Positions 1-5,705 of a DNA stretch of 8,235 nucleotides are shown here, piece by piece. Both the position numbers and the translations under genes were made by a program. This DNA comes from Chloracidobacterium sp. UBA7659 (GTDB taxonomy: Bacteria > Acidobacteriota > Blastocatellia > Pyrinomonadales > Pyrinomonadaceae). The notes beneath the pieces are model-generated. The model did not search any database. It had not been told where the DNA came from and was given only the letters and a program-made list of their open reading frames with translations. Each line of letters starts with the position of its first letter. Positions within the stretch are counted from its first letter, which is position 1. The stretch spans positions 1,802 through 10,036 of the forward strand of contig DLHV01000162.1 in the NCBI GenBank assembly GCA_002483395.1. The letters are read 5' to 3'.

Positions 1-1
1 C

Positions 2-637
2 CTGTTCGAGACCAACGTTGGCGCGGGGCTGCCCGTCATCAACACGCTCAACGACCTGATGCGGAGCGGCGACCGTGTAAATCGAATTGAGGCTGTACTT
101 TCCGGCACATTGAATTTTGTCTTTAACAATTACGACGGAACTCGAAAGTTTGCCGATGTCGTCCGCCAGGCCCAGAGCGAAGGTTATACCGAACCCGATC
201 CGCGGCTCGATCTGAGCGGAACCGATGTTGCAAGAAAGATCCTTATCCTTGCACGCGAAGTGGGTTACAAATTGGAGCTTGCAGACATCGAGAACACTTC
301 GTTCTTGCCCGAATCGTGTCTGAAAGGAAGCGTCGAAGATTTCTACGCCGAGATGGATAAACACGAAGCTCATTTCCGTAAGCTACTTGACAATGCCTCT
401 TCACAAGGGCTGAAGCTGAAATATATTGCGTCATTCGACAACGGCAAGGCCGCCGTCGGGCTGCAGAGCATTGGGCCGTATCACAATTTCGCGAATCTTT
501 CCGGCAAAGACAACGCCGTACTGTTTTACACAAATCGATATTCCGACCTGCCGCTTGTGATCAAAGGTGCAGGTGCCGGAGCCGACGTAACAGCCGCGGG
601 AGTTTTTGCGGACATTATCCGGGCCGCCGGATCGTGA
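2..637 (+). CDS. thrA: Homoserine dehydrogenase domain, C-terminal part of a bifunctional aspartokinase/homoserine dehydrogenase (5' end outside window)
   Basis: Cytoplasmic enzyme that reduces aspartate-semialdehyde to homoserine with NAD(P)H, the branch step to threonine and methionine. The reading frame is open from base 2, so the start lies outside; 211 residues are visible. The segment opens with FETNVGAGLPVI and continues with SGTLNFVF, GYTEPDPR (about residues 61-68 of the visible part), DLSGTDVARK (70-79) and the closing GAGADVTAAGVFADIIRAA. These match the catalytic domain and C-terminus of ThrA/MetL-type fusions rather than the monofunctional Hom enzyme, which usually ends in an ACT domain. 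The aspartokinase half is inferred, because it would lie upstream. The TGA stop is immediately followed by an ATG that opens a 33-codon frame, which I regard as part of a repeat element and not as thrB. Confidence 0.92.
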   Translation: MFETNVGAGLPVINTLNDLMRSGDRVNRIEAVLSGTLNFVFNNYDGTRKFADVVRQAQSEGYTEPDPRLDLSGTDVARKILILAREVGYKLELADIENTSFLPESCLKGSVEDFYAEMDKHEAHFRKLLDNASSQGLKLKYIASFDNGKAAVGLQSIGPYHNFANLSGKDNAVLFYTNRYSDLPLVIKGAGAGADVTAAGVFADIIRAAGS

Positions 638-640
638 ATG

Positions 641-704
641 CAGAGGCCCGCACGAAGTAAGGGCGAGCAACTTGTCAGAACCGGGAGCGGAAGCGACCGG
701 CCTC
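641..704. repeat. GC-rich intergenic repeat-like element between thrA and the beta-lactamase gene
   Basis: The 83 bases between the two genes are unusually structured. GAGGCC (643-648) is mirrored by GGCCTC (699-704), and CCGG occurs at 681-684 and 697-700 flanking GAGCGGAAGCGA. From memory, very similar blocks (ACCGGGAGCGG followed by AGCGACCGG) are scattered between genes in Blastocatellia genomes and are often mistaken for tiny ORFs. Only one copy lies in this window, so its repetitive nature is not shown here. No clear promoter or terminator with a T-tract is visible in the gap. Confidence 0.35.
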
Positions 705-720
705 TTCAGAAGCTAAAAAT

Positions 721-1941
721 ATGCTGTGTAAACAATTAACCTCGATCGTAGCCGTCGTTATTATTTTGGCGAGTCTCGCGTATGCCCAAAGTAATTACTT
801 CCCACTCGCCGACAATTGGGAACGCCGAACGCCGGAGCAAGCAAAGCTCGATTCGGTAAAACTAAAAGAAGCCATCGATTTTGCTATTGCCAATGAATCA
901 AAGGCTCCACGAAATCTTGAACTCGCACATTACCAAACCTTCGGCCGCGAACCTTTCGGCGAAGCCATCGGGCAGTTTAAGGAGCGAGGCGATCCGACTG
1001 GCATCATCATTCGCGGCGGCTATATCGTTGCCGAATGGGGCGAGCCGAACCGCGTCGATATGACATTCAGCGTAACAAAAAGTTTTCTTTCGACGACCGT
1101 TGGTTTGGCGTTTGACCGAAAGCTGATACGAAGCCTGCAGGATAAGGCGGCCGATTATTCCGCTCCTACCGCACCACACAAACTCGGTGCGAAATTTGAC
1201 GATGCCGACCGTTTCGGAAAATCGCCGTTCATCGACCTTTTTGCTACCGAGCACAACCGCAAGATCACGTGGGAAAATATGCTGCGGCAAACCAGCGATT
1301 GGGAAGGCACCCTTTGGGGGAAACCCGAATGGGCCGACCGGCCTGACCGCGACGTCAACAACTGGCTGACCCGTAAACGAAATGAACCTGGAAGTGTTTA
1401 TGAATACAACGATGTCCGCGTAAATGCACTCGCTCTTGCGGCTCTAAATGTATGGCGGCGTCCGCTGCCGCAGGTACTGAAGGAGTATGTTATGGACGAG
1501 ATCGGCACGTCTAACACGTGGCGATGGTACGGCTACGAGAATTCGTGGGTGGTTATCGACGGCCAGATCATGCAGTCGGTCAGCGGCGGCGGGCATTGGG
1601 GCGGCGGTATGTTTATCTCTGCACGCGACATGGCCCGTTTTGGTTTGCTCACCGGACGAAACGGCAAGTGGCGGGACAAGCAGGTGCTTTCAGCCGAGTT
1701 TGTCCGCCAGGCAAAAACGCCGACCTCGGTTCAGCCGACATACGGATTTATGAACTGGTTTCTAAACACCGACAAAAAGCTTTACCCAAACGCGCCTGCC
1801 TCCGCATTTGTTCACACCGGCAATGGCGTAAACATCATTTACGTTGATCCCGTGAATGATCTGGTCGTGGTGGTGCGATGGATCGAGAACGGGAAGATCG
1901 ACGAATTTCTCGGCAAGCTGTTGGCGAGCTTAAAGAGCTAA
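721..1941 (+). CDS. Exported serine hydrolase of the beta-lactamase (class C / penicillin-binding) family
   Basis: 406-residue protein with an N-terminal signal peptide: K4, a hydrophobic stretch at about residues 8-21, and a likely cut after AYA (20-22), so it probably works in the periplasm or outside the cell. The serine-hydrolase triad can be read: S117-V-T-K120 is the SxxK nucleophile motif, YEYND (227-231) fills the Y-x-N position, although the spacing suggests Y229-N-D instead of the usual Y-S-N, and H365-T-G-N-G is the KTG/HxG equivalent on the last strand. The GG-HWGGGMFIS-RDMARFG region (289-308) is typical of this family. Members include esterases, D-aminopeptidases and peptidases; true antibiotic hydrolysis is unlikely to be the main role and the substrate cannot be told. 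The start at 721 gives the complete signal peptide. No strong Shine-Dalgarno sequence precedes it. It converges on the haloperoxidase gene. Confidence 0.88.
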   Translation: MLCKQLTSIVAVVIILASLAYAQSNYFPLADNWERRTPEQAKLDSVKLKEAIDFAIANESKAPRNLELAHYQTFGREPFGEAIGQFKERGDPTGIIIRGGYIVAEWGEPNRVDMTFSVTKSFLSTTVGLAFDRKLIRSLQDKAADYSAPTAPHKLGAKFDDADRFGKSPFIDLFATEHNRKITWENMLRQTSDWEGTLWGKPEWADRPDRDVNNWLTRKRNEPGSVYEYNDVRVNALALAALNVWRRPLPQVLKEYVMDEIGTSNTWRWYGYENSWVVIDGQIMQSVSGGGHWGGGMFISARDMARFGLLTGRNGKWRDKQVLSAEFVRQAKTPTSVQPTYGFMNWFLNTDKKLYPNAPASAFVHTGNGVNIIYVDPVNDLVVVVRWIENGKIDEFLGKLLASLKS

Positions 1942-1949
1942 GAAGTTCG

Positions 1950-2120
1950 TCACATTCGGGCGCCCGAAGGGCCGTCTGCCTGATAGCTGATCGCTTCCGT
2001 CGTATCCGGCGCCGCTTTTCTGATCGTCCGCCTGGTCAAATGCAGGATCTTCTGGACGTTGGCCGAAAAGCCAGCGATGTAATCGTCTATATCTTTTAGT
2101 GTCGTTTCGTCAGGTTTCAT
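1950..2120 (-). pseudogene. Truncated DUF1801/YdhG-family gene (N-terminal remnant)
   Basis: Reading leftward from an ATG at 2120 gives MKPDETTLKDIDDYIAGF, then SANVQKILHLTRRTIRKAAP, then DTTEAISYQ. This is the classic N-terminus of DUF1801/YdhG proteins (IDEYI...VQ.IL...R..I..AAP.A.EAISY). Similarity stops after Q47 (codon 1980-1982), where an intact protein would go on to a MPTFK-like strand for another 60-70 residues. Instead nine unrelated codons lead to a TGA at 1950-1952. The break lies about 12 bases from a perfect palindrome (1955-1968). No ribosome binding site precedes the ATG, and an inverted repeat (CGTTTCG 2103-2109 / CGAAACG 2123-2129) encloses the start codon. The family is small and loosely linked to iron-chaperone or metal roles. 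The fragment is probably inactive. Confidence 0.7.
1955..1968. other. Perfect 14-bp GC-rich palindrome downstream of the beta-lactamase gene
   Basis: TTCGGGCGCCCGAA is exactly self-complementary. It begins 14 bases after the serine hydrolase stop codon. An overlapping short hairpin, GCCC-GAA-GGGC (1962-1972), shares its right half. The position suits a transcription end for the plus-strand gene, but no T-run follows, so a canonical intrinsic terminator is not supported. It could equally be a repeat or recombination scar, since it abuts the broken end of the DUF1801 remnant. Confidence 0.45.
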
Positions 2121-2208
2121 CGCGAAACGCCGTCGTTTGTTTTCATGGCCATTCTAGAAGATCCGATCTTGGAAGCGAACCGGAGCTCTATTTTCGGCGT
2201 TTCAAGTT

Positions 2209-3441
2209 TTAATTAGCCTGTCGCAGGTGCTTCGCCACTGCCAACGCGCCGATCTGTTTGCCCATGGAGGTGCCGACTTCGGTAGAGTTCCGGTAATGCA
2301 CGCCGTCGTAGATGCGGCCGTTTGCTACCTCTTGTATAAAGTCTTCGATCTTCGCCCAGCTACGCGCCGCGCCTTTGGCGGTGGGACTGGTCGTCGTCAA
2401 GGTGGGCACAGGACCGGTACCGATCTCTGCCTGCAGAACCGTGCCGACGGCGCTGGAGACGATGCAGTGCGCGCACGGATACTCGGGATGCATGGGGGTG
2501 TCGATGAATGGCATCCATGAGGATTCGCGCTCCGTCCTGTCGTTGCCGTCGATGTCGCCGTTTCGGATCGCGGTGATGGGTCGCCAGAAATTATAATGAT
2601 ACTTGGCATCGAAGACGGCTATCATTGCATCGTCCACAGCCTGAGTCACGGCCATGAGCAGCCGGGCGTTTTGCGTGATCTCACGTCCGGGCAAGTCGGC
2701 GACGGAGCGTACGACCCCGTGATAAATTGCAGGGCCTGTGACTTCCCAAAAGCGGGCAATTTCTGTCTGCTCGGCTGTGCGGAGCGTGCTGTTTTTGCCG
2801 CCGAAATTCTTGACCTCTTTGAAGTCGCGTGCCCAAACCTCGCTCGTAAGCTTCGGCGGCGGGCCTGGACGAAACTGGCTCACACTGGTCATTAGCCATG
2901 GCTTGCGCTGCGGCCAATGTGAAACAAGCGGTACGACCGTGGGCACGTAGATACCCGCAGCTGTGTACGGCCGGTAACTCTCGACAATAGAAGAGCCGTC
3001 ATCAGAGTGCGCGGTAAGAATCAGCGCCGCGGCCTTTTCACCGACCACAATGCCGTCGGCCTTCGGCCGGCCATCGGGAATCTTAGCCAACGCGGCCTGG
3101 TACGCGGCTTCAATTACCGCCTGCCGCGACGGTACGAGTTTCAACAACGTCGTGTGACTTGCCGACGCAATCGCCGCATTGACCGAGGCCCCCGGAGGCG
3201 CCCCTATTTGCAATTCGCCTGCCGGATATTTCTTCGTAATGGTGTTCGCAGCCTCGTAAACCGCTGTATGGACTATCGCCAGCACCCGGTTTGCCGGCGG
3301 AGTGGCCAACCCGGACCCGACGACGATATCGCAGGCCTTAATATTCCATTCAGTGACCACATCGGCCCTCGCCATTGGAGAGGCGAGCAATGAGGCGGCA
3401 ACAATCAATAACGCCATCTGCTGTCGCTTTGTGCTGTTCAT
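2209..3441 (-). CDS. Exported vanadium-dependent haloperoxidase-like / PAP2-superfamily protein
   Basis: 410-residue protein with a signal peptide (positive residues K5-R6, hydrophobic 9-20, likely cut after ARA at 24-26), so periplasmic or secreted. The fold places it in the vanadium chloroperoxidase / type 2 phosphatidic acid phosphatase superfamily. K280-x6-R287-P288 matches KX6RP. P322-C-A-H325 occupies the PSGH site. R376-x5-H382 matches the arginine and the vanadate- or phosphate-binding histidine of the last motif. The usual serine-glycine pair is Cys-Ala here, and the aspartate four residues after H382 is S386. The protein may oxidise halides using vanadate or hydrolyse phosphate esters; the sequence does not decide. 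The start is well supported by AAGGAGA (3449-3455 complement) about 8 bases upstream. Its local GC is high (41/60 at 2401-2460, 37/60 at 3001-3060), unlike the AT-rich gene near 7 kb. Confidence 0.87.
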   Translation of the reverse strand: MNSTKRQQMALLIVAASLLASPMARADVVTEWNIKACDIVVGSGLATPPANRVLAIVHTAVYEAANTITKKYPAGELQIGAPPGASVNAAIASASHTTLLKLVPSRQAVIEAAYQAALAKIPDGRPKADGIVVGEKAAALILTAHSDDGSSIVESYRPYTAAGIYVPTVVPLVSHWPQRKPWLMTSVSQFRPGPPPKLTSEVWARDFKEVKNFGGKNSTLRTAEQTEIARFWEVTGPAIYHGVVRSVADLPGREITQNARLLMAVTQAVDDAMIAVFDAKYHYNFWRPITAIRNGDIDGNDRTERESSWMPFIDTPMHPEYPCAHCIVSSAVGTVLQAEIGTGPVPTLTTTSPTAKGAARSWAKIEDFIQEVANGRIYDGVHYRNSTEVGTSMGKQIGALAVAKHLRQAN

Positions 3442-3469
3442 GATAGTTTCTCCTTCCCTTTCGTCTCCG

Positions 3470-3493
3470 CTACTTCCAAAGCAGTTTCAAACC
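3470..3493 (-). pseudogene. Remnant of a second VapC-type C-terminal coding end
   Basis: Read on the minus strand, these 24 bases encode GLKLLWK followed by TAG, the same eight codons that end the VapC gene at 4638-4661 (GLKLLWK-TAG). Nineteen of 24 bases match, and all five differences are silent (GGC/GGT, CTT/TTG counted as two bases, CTC/CTT, AAA/AAG). Silent-only divergence suggests this was once coding sequence of a related toxin. Upstream, the frame runs back to an ATG at 3544 that overlaps the pRiA4b ORF-3 stop (24 codons in all), but those residues do not resemble a PIN domain. The stretch lies in the 99-base leader of the haloperoxidase gene. Confidence 0.45.
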
Positions 3494-3540
3494 ATCTTGG
3501 CGGCTTTGCTTGTTCGTCTTACGATGCAGACTACCTTGCG

Positions 3541-4128
3541 TCATTTTCTGAATTTTTTCCACAACACCGCGTTCACTTCGTCAACGCTAAAATATCCAAA
3601 ATCAAAGTCCTCGCCATACCAGCCGTGGAGCCATTCGAGGAGCCCTCGCTCTTCCGAGTCCATTTTCCTTTTCGGGGTCTTGCTCAATTCCAAAAGGTGC
3701 TCGTAACCAGAAGTTGAGCCGCAATCCTCGGGAGGGCAAGCCCTCTCTCCCGCCAGACACTTCGGATATTTTACTCCGGCCTCAATAGGCAGAATTCGCT
3801 CAACCTTTATTTCATGTTCCCAACCGTCGCCGAAGTCGTACAAATATCCAAACTTTTGCTTTTCGGATAACTCTTGTTCGCTCAACCGGATCTTCTTCTC
3901 ATTCTCCACCTCCAGATCAAACAACTCCTCATGAGGCTCACCGATCTTCCTTCCGCCGACCGTAAATTCATGTAAGTGTTCATCTTCCCACCCCATTACG
4001 ATTTGGATTATCTTGTGCAGGTTTGCGAAAGTAACGATATCCGTAACCACAAACCTTCGCCAGATCGCGGGACTGATGTCCTTCAAAGAAATATGCAGTT
4101 GGTAAACTTTTTCAGATCGTGTTCCCAT
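3541..4128 (-). CDS. Plasmid pRiA4b ORF-3 family protein
   Basis: 195-residue soluble protein of the pRiA4b ORF-3 family, first noted on an Agrobacterium rhizogenes plasmid and often carried as a passenger near mobile elements; its biochemical role is unknown. Recognition rests on the opening VYQLHISLKDISPAIWRR (8-25), the helix and GW-turn FANLHKIIQIVMGWEDEHLHEF (34-55), the signature YDFGDGWEHEI (97-107), the cysteine-bearing segment around C124/C131/C136 followed by SGYEHLLE, and the acidic C-terminal DFDFGYFSVDEVNAVLW (174-190). It has no signal peptide or membrane segment. The start at 4128 keeps the conserved N-terminus; no good ribosome binding site is visible. The frame extends upstream for 15 more codons without a start codon. 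It lies 52 bases downstream of the 147-aa gene and may be the last member of that transcript. Confidence 0.85.
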   Translation of the reverse strand: MGTRSEKVYQLHISLKDISPAIWRRFVVTDIVTFANLHKIIQIVMGWEDEHLHEFTVGGRKIGEPHEELFDLEVENEKKIRLSEQELSEKQKFGYLYDFGDGWEHEIKVERILPIEAGVKYPKCLAGERACPPEDCGSTSGYEHLLELSKTPKRKMDSEERGLLEWLHGWYGEDFDFGYFSVDEVNAVLWKKFRK

Positions 4129-4180
4129 AAATGCCAGGGCGGTCTTACGCCGCTCAATCTTGGTACGGTAGTGTCAGAGT

Positions 4181-4624
4181 TTACTTTTTCTCGGCCGTTC
4201 GTTTTAATTCTTCAATGGCCAGCCCGATCTGTCGCTGGTGCTCGCGCAGCCTCGTGAAATAATCGATCCCCGCAGCAACCTGCTTCTCCCGTTGCTGATC
4301 AGCTCCTCCGTAAACCATCGAACCCAGGAGCGAAACTAAACCCTTTCGGTCGCGATCCACTTCTTCATACTGTTTAAGTCTTTCGTCGACCTCGTGCTCA
4401 ACGTGCTTCCTTATCTCGTCGTCTGCCTTTTCGGCCCAATCCAGATCAACTCCCGGATACTGGCGAATGAACTCCCAAATGTGTACCGGGATGGGGACCA
4501 TGACGCGATTATAGCTTGCCTCAAACTGAACGCCTTCGAGTTCAAGATAGACATAATCTTCATCGAGCACCTCATGATAGAGATGGAAATTCGTGCCGTG
4601 CGCGATTGACGATTTGGTCGACAT
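4181..4624 (-). CDS. Unrecognised 147-aa protein downstream of the toxin gene
   Basis: I cannot assign a function. The protein is soluble and acidic. Its N-terminal half (about residues 6-60) is beta-rich, with TNFHLYHEV, YVYLELEGVQFEASYNRVMV and IPVHIWEFIRQYPG. A highly charged helical half (65-147, many E/K/R, LKQYEEVDRDRK, LREHQRQIGLAIEELKR) looks like a coiled coil. I chose the ATG at 4624, 13 bases after the VapC stop. The frame is open further upstream, to 4756, but that part lies antiparallel-free inside the VapC gene in another frame and reads as low-complexity Ser/Arg-rich noise. The tight spacing suggests co-transcription with the antitoxin-toxin pair, so it may be a passenger or an accessory of that operon. 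Confidence 0.72.
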   Translation of the reverse strand: MSTKSSIAHGTNFHLYHEVLDEDYVYLELEGVQFEASYNRVMVPIPVHIWEFIRQYPGVDLDWAEKADDEIRKHVEHEVDERLKQYEEVDRDRKGLVSLLGSMVYGGADQQREKQVAAGIDYFTRLREHQRQIGLAIEELKRTAEKK

Positions 4625-4637
4625 CTGTTTCTTTTGA

Positions 4638-5039
4638 CTATTTCCAGAGCAGTTTAAGGCCGTTGGGCTTGAATCGCTCGAACTCGGGATCGCGACTGAC
4701 CAGCACCAGTTCACGGCATATCGCCTGCCACGCCAGCATTCGGTCGAACGGGTCATTATGGGTTGCCTCTGTCAAGCTCCCATAACTTGCGGCTTCCTCG
4801 GGCGATAACGGTACCGGACTGAATCCTAGAGTTCTCGCTAATTTGACCATGTCCGCTGGGTGGGCGCCAACGGGCTGCAGCTTGCCAATGCGTATCTTTA
4901 TCGCGATCTCCCAAAAAGTGATGGCGCTGACAAAAACCTCATTATCCTGATCCGCGACCACCGCCCGGGCGGCAGCAGATAGCCGTCGCTTGGAGGAATA
5001 AGACCAAATGAAGGCATGCGTGTCCAGGAGGAGTCTCAT
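4638..5039 (-). CDS. vapC: VapC-family PIN-domain ribonuclease toxin
   Basis: 133-residue PIN-domain protein of the LLDTHAFIW subgroup. Family members are Mg2+-dependent ribonucleases that block translation when the partner antitoxin is lost. The four acidic residues of the active site are readable: D6 in LLLDTH, E44 in SAITFWEIAIK, D99 in HNDPFDRMLAWQA and D117 in LVSRDPEF. The length is normal and there is no sign of decay. Its ATG overlaps the antitoxin stop in an ATGA arrangement, which indicates translational coupling. Cognate antitoxins of this PIN subgroup are usually Phd/YefM-like, as here. The C-terminal GLKLLWK-stop is echoed at 3470-3493. Confidence 0.92.
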   Translation of the reverse strand: MRLLLDTHAFIWSYSSKRRLSAAARAVVADQDNEVFVSAITFWEIAIKIRIGKLQPVGAHPADMVKLARTLGFSPVPLSPEEAASYGSLTEATHNDPFDRMLAWQAICRELVLVSRDPEFERFKPNGLKLLWK

Positions 5040-5284
5040 TTGCCAAGATTCACAAACTCTTCCTCAGTCATCTTGAAATCTTCAGCGAAAACATACTTAA
5101 CCTTGCCTTCAAGAAGCCCCAGCTTTCGCTTTTTCTTCTTCTCCTTCGTGCCATTAACCGGCACGATCCGCGCGACAGGCTTTTTCTTCTTGCCGTAAAG
5201 TATCTCAAAGCTCTCGCCCTGCTGCACCTTTTCAAGCACCTCAGAAAACTGGGCTTTTAATTCACCGACAGGTAGGCTCTTCAT
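5036..5284 (-). CDS. Phd/YefM-family antitoxin
   Basis: 82-residue antitoxin, first gene of the pair with the PIN toxin. The N-terminal part MKSLPVGELKAQFSEVLEKV followed by a GE-F-I-YGKKKKPVARIVP stretch is the Phd/YefM DNA-binding fold. The C-terminal part (KVKYVFAEDFKMTEEEFVNL, 61-80) matches the toxin-binding tail of such proteins. Two lysine runs (32-35 and 47-54) are unusual for the family and may help DNA or RNA binding. I chose the ATG at 5284 because it begins the conserved domain. A TTG-initiated extension to 5341 would read through the promoter and operator described below. It overlaps the toxin by 4 bases. Autoregulation by the antitoxin is expected and is supported by the palindrome over its promoter. 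Confidence 0.9.
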   Translation of the reverse strand: MKSLPVGELKAQFSEVLEKVQQGESFEILYGKKKKPVARIVPVNGTKEKKKKRKLGLLEGKVKYVFAEDFKMTEEEFVNLGK

Positions 5285-5291
5285 AAACTCG

Positions 5292-5301
5292 ATTGTACAA
5301 T
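5292..5301. promoter_or_regulatory. Probable Phd/YefM operator palindrome over the -10 element
   Basis: ATTGTACAAT is a perfect 10-bp palindrome with a TGTACA core (5294-5299). P1 Phd is known to bind GTGTACAC and YefM to bind TGTACA-core palindromes, so this is a natural autoregulatory site for the adjacent antitoxin. It covers the predicted -10 hexamer, so binding would block RNA polymerase. Its assignment as the operator is inference. Confidence 0.6.
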
Positions 5302-5320
5302 TTTCTTGACAAGTTGACAA
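5292..5320 (-). promoter_or_regulatory. Sigma70-like promoter of the antitoxin-toxin operon, apparently leaderless
   Basis: On the minus strand, TTGTCA (complement of 5315-5320) and TACAAT (complement of 5292-5297) are separated by exactly 17 bases. Each differs from the sigma70 consensus TTGACA/TATAAT at one position. Only seven bases (CGAGTTT) separate the -10 element from the antitoxin ATG, so transcription should begin at or next to the A of the start codon, giving a leaderless mRNA. No Shine-Dalgarno sequence is present, which agrees with this reading. Confidence 0.6.
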
Positions 5321-5321
5321 G
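5306..5321. repeat. Perfect tandem 8-mer over the -35 element
   Basis: TTGACAAG occurs twice in a row (5306-5313 and 5314-5321) with no mismatch. The copy nearer DUF3024 contains the predicted -35 hexamer on the minus strand. Each unit is itself nearly palindromic (CTTG-x-CAAG). It could be a second regulator site or an alternative -35 register. Confidence 0.55.
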
Positions 5322-5337
5322 AACGCGTCCGGGCAGA

Positions 5338-5682
5338 TCAACCCCAGAAAATATGAAGCGGGTCCCTATCCACCTCTTGCAGCAATTTCGCAAAATTTCT
5401 CCCCGGACCTGCATTTTCGTAGTAATGCCACTTTAGATTTCGATCGCGCCAGAGTAATCGCCATTTACGGGTCTTCCCGTCGAGCCGAAACTTTGCAACT
5501 TCCGATTCCATCCATTTATCCGGTTCCCGCCAATGCGGTCGAGCCTCGTACAGCACAACATCGTGTCCTTTTACGCGAAACCCAAGCCGGATTTGGTTTC
5601 GGGCGTGCTCCGGTACCCGCGCTTTGCAAAAAGCGCCCAACGCTTTATCAACCCGGTTACGTTCATCTTCGGAGAGTGCCAT
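5338..5682 (-). CDS. DUF3024 family protein
   Basis: 114-residue soluble protein that I place in DUF3024 from the motif order EARPHW (46-51), VAKFR (62-66), KWRLLWRDRNLKWHYY (73-88) and the closing LLQEVDRDPLHIFWG (100-114). It is rich in tryptophan and arginine. The family's function is unknown; the basic, aromatic character would suit nucleic acid binding, which is only inference. It begins 23 bases after the stop of the HigA-type antitoxin gene and is probably translated from the same mRNA. It therefore sits exactly where a toxin or partner gene could be, although HigA-type antitoxins normally follow a HigB/RelE toxin. The full family length appears present. Confidence 0.8.
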   Translation of the reverse strand: MALSEDERNRVDKALGAFCKARVPEHARNQIRLGFRVKGHDVVLYEARPHWREPDKWMESEVAKFRLDGKTRKWRLLWRDRNLKWHYYENAGPGRNFAKLLQEVDRDPLHIFWG

Positions 5683-5705
5683 CTTTAGCAGTTCTGAAGC
5701 CTATT

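Noticed and set aside
638..739. 33-codon ORF starting directly after the thrA stop (MQRPARSKGE...)
   Set aside because: It consists mostly of the repeat-like block, overlaps the signal-peptide start of the next gene by 19 bases, and resembles no threonine operon leader or enzyme.
2152..2170. Overlapping palindromes TTCTAGAA and AAGATC-C-GATCTT as a terminator of the haloperoxidase gene
   Set aside because: The stem is AT-rich and nearly loopless, and no T-run follows on the minus strand.
2117..2208. Open minus-strand frame reading ...KIELRFASKIGSSRMAMKT... and ending at the DUF1801 ATG
   Set aside because: About 31 codons with no suitable start beyond a short 11-codon ORF (2152-2117); no recognisable family, and likely chance.
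2227..3393. Plus-strand open frames antisense to the haloperoxidase gene
   Set aside because: They are shadows of a high-GC gene, Arg/Gly-rich, with no domain likeness, and the antisense gene has full motif support.
4129..4173. 15-codon in-frame extension upstream of the pRiA4b ORF-3 start (HYRTKIERRKTALAF)
   Set aside because: No start codon, and the family's conserved N-terminus begins at the chosen ATG; a transposase remnant was considered but could not be supported.
4625..4756. Possible 44-residue N-terminal extension of the 147-aa gene
   Set aside because: It lies entirely within the VapC gene in another frame and reads as a Ser/Arg/Cys-rich shadow; the conserved-looking protein starts at 4624.
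5285..5341. TTG-initiated N-terminal extension of the Phd/YefM antitoxin
   Set aside because: It would translate the promoter and palindrome region, adds residues not seen in the family, and overlaps the DUF3024 stop.
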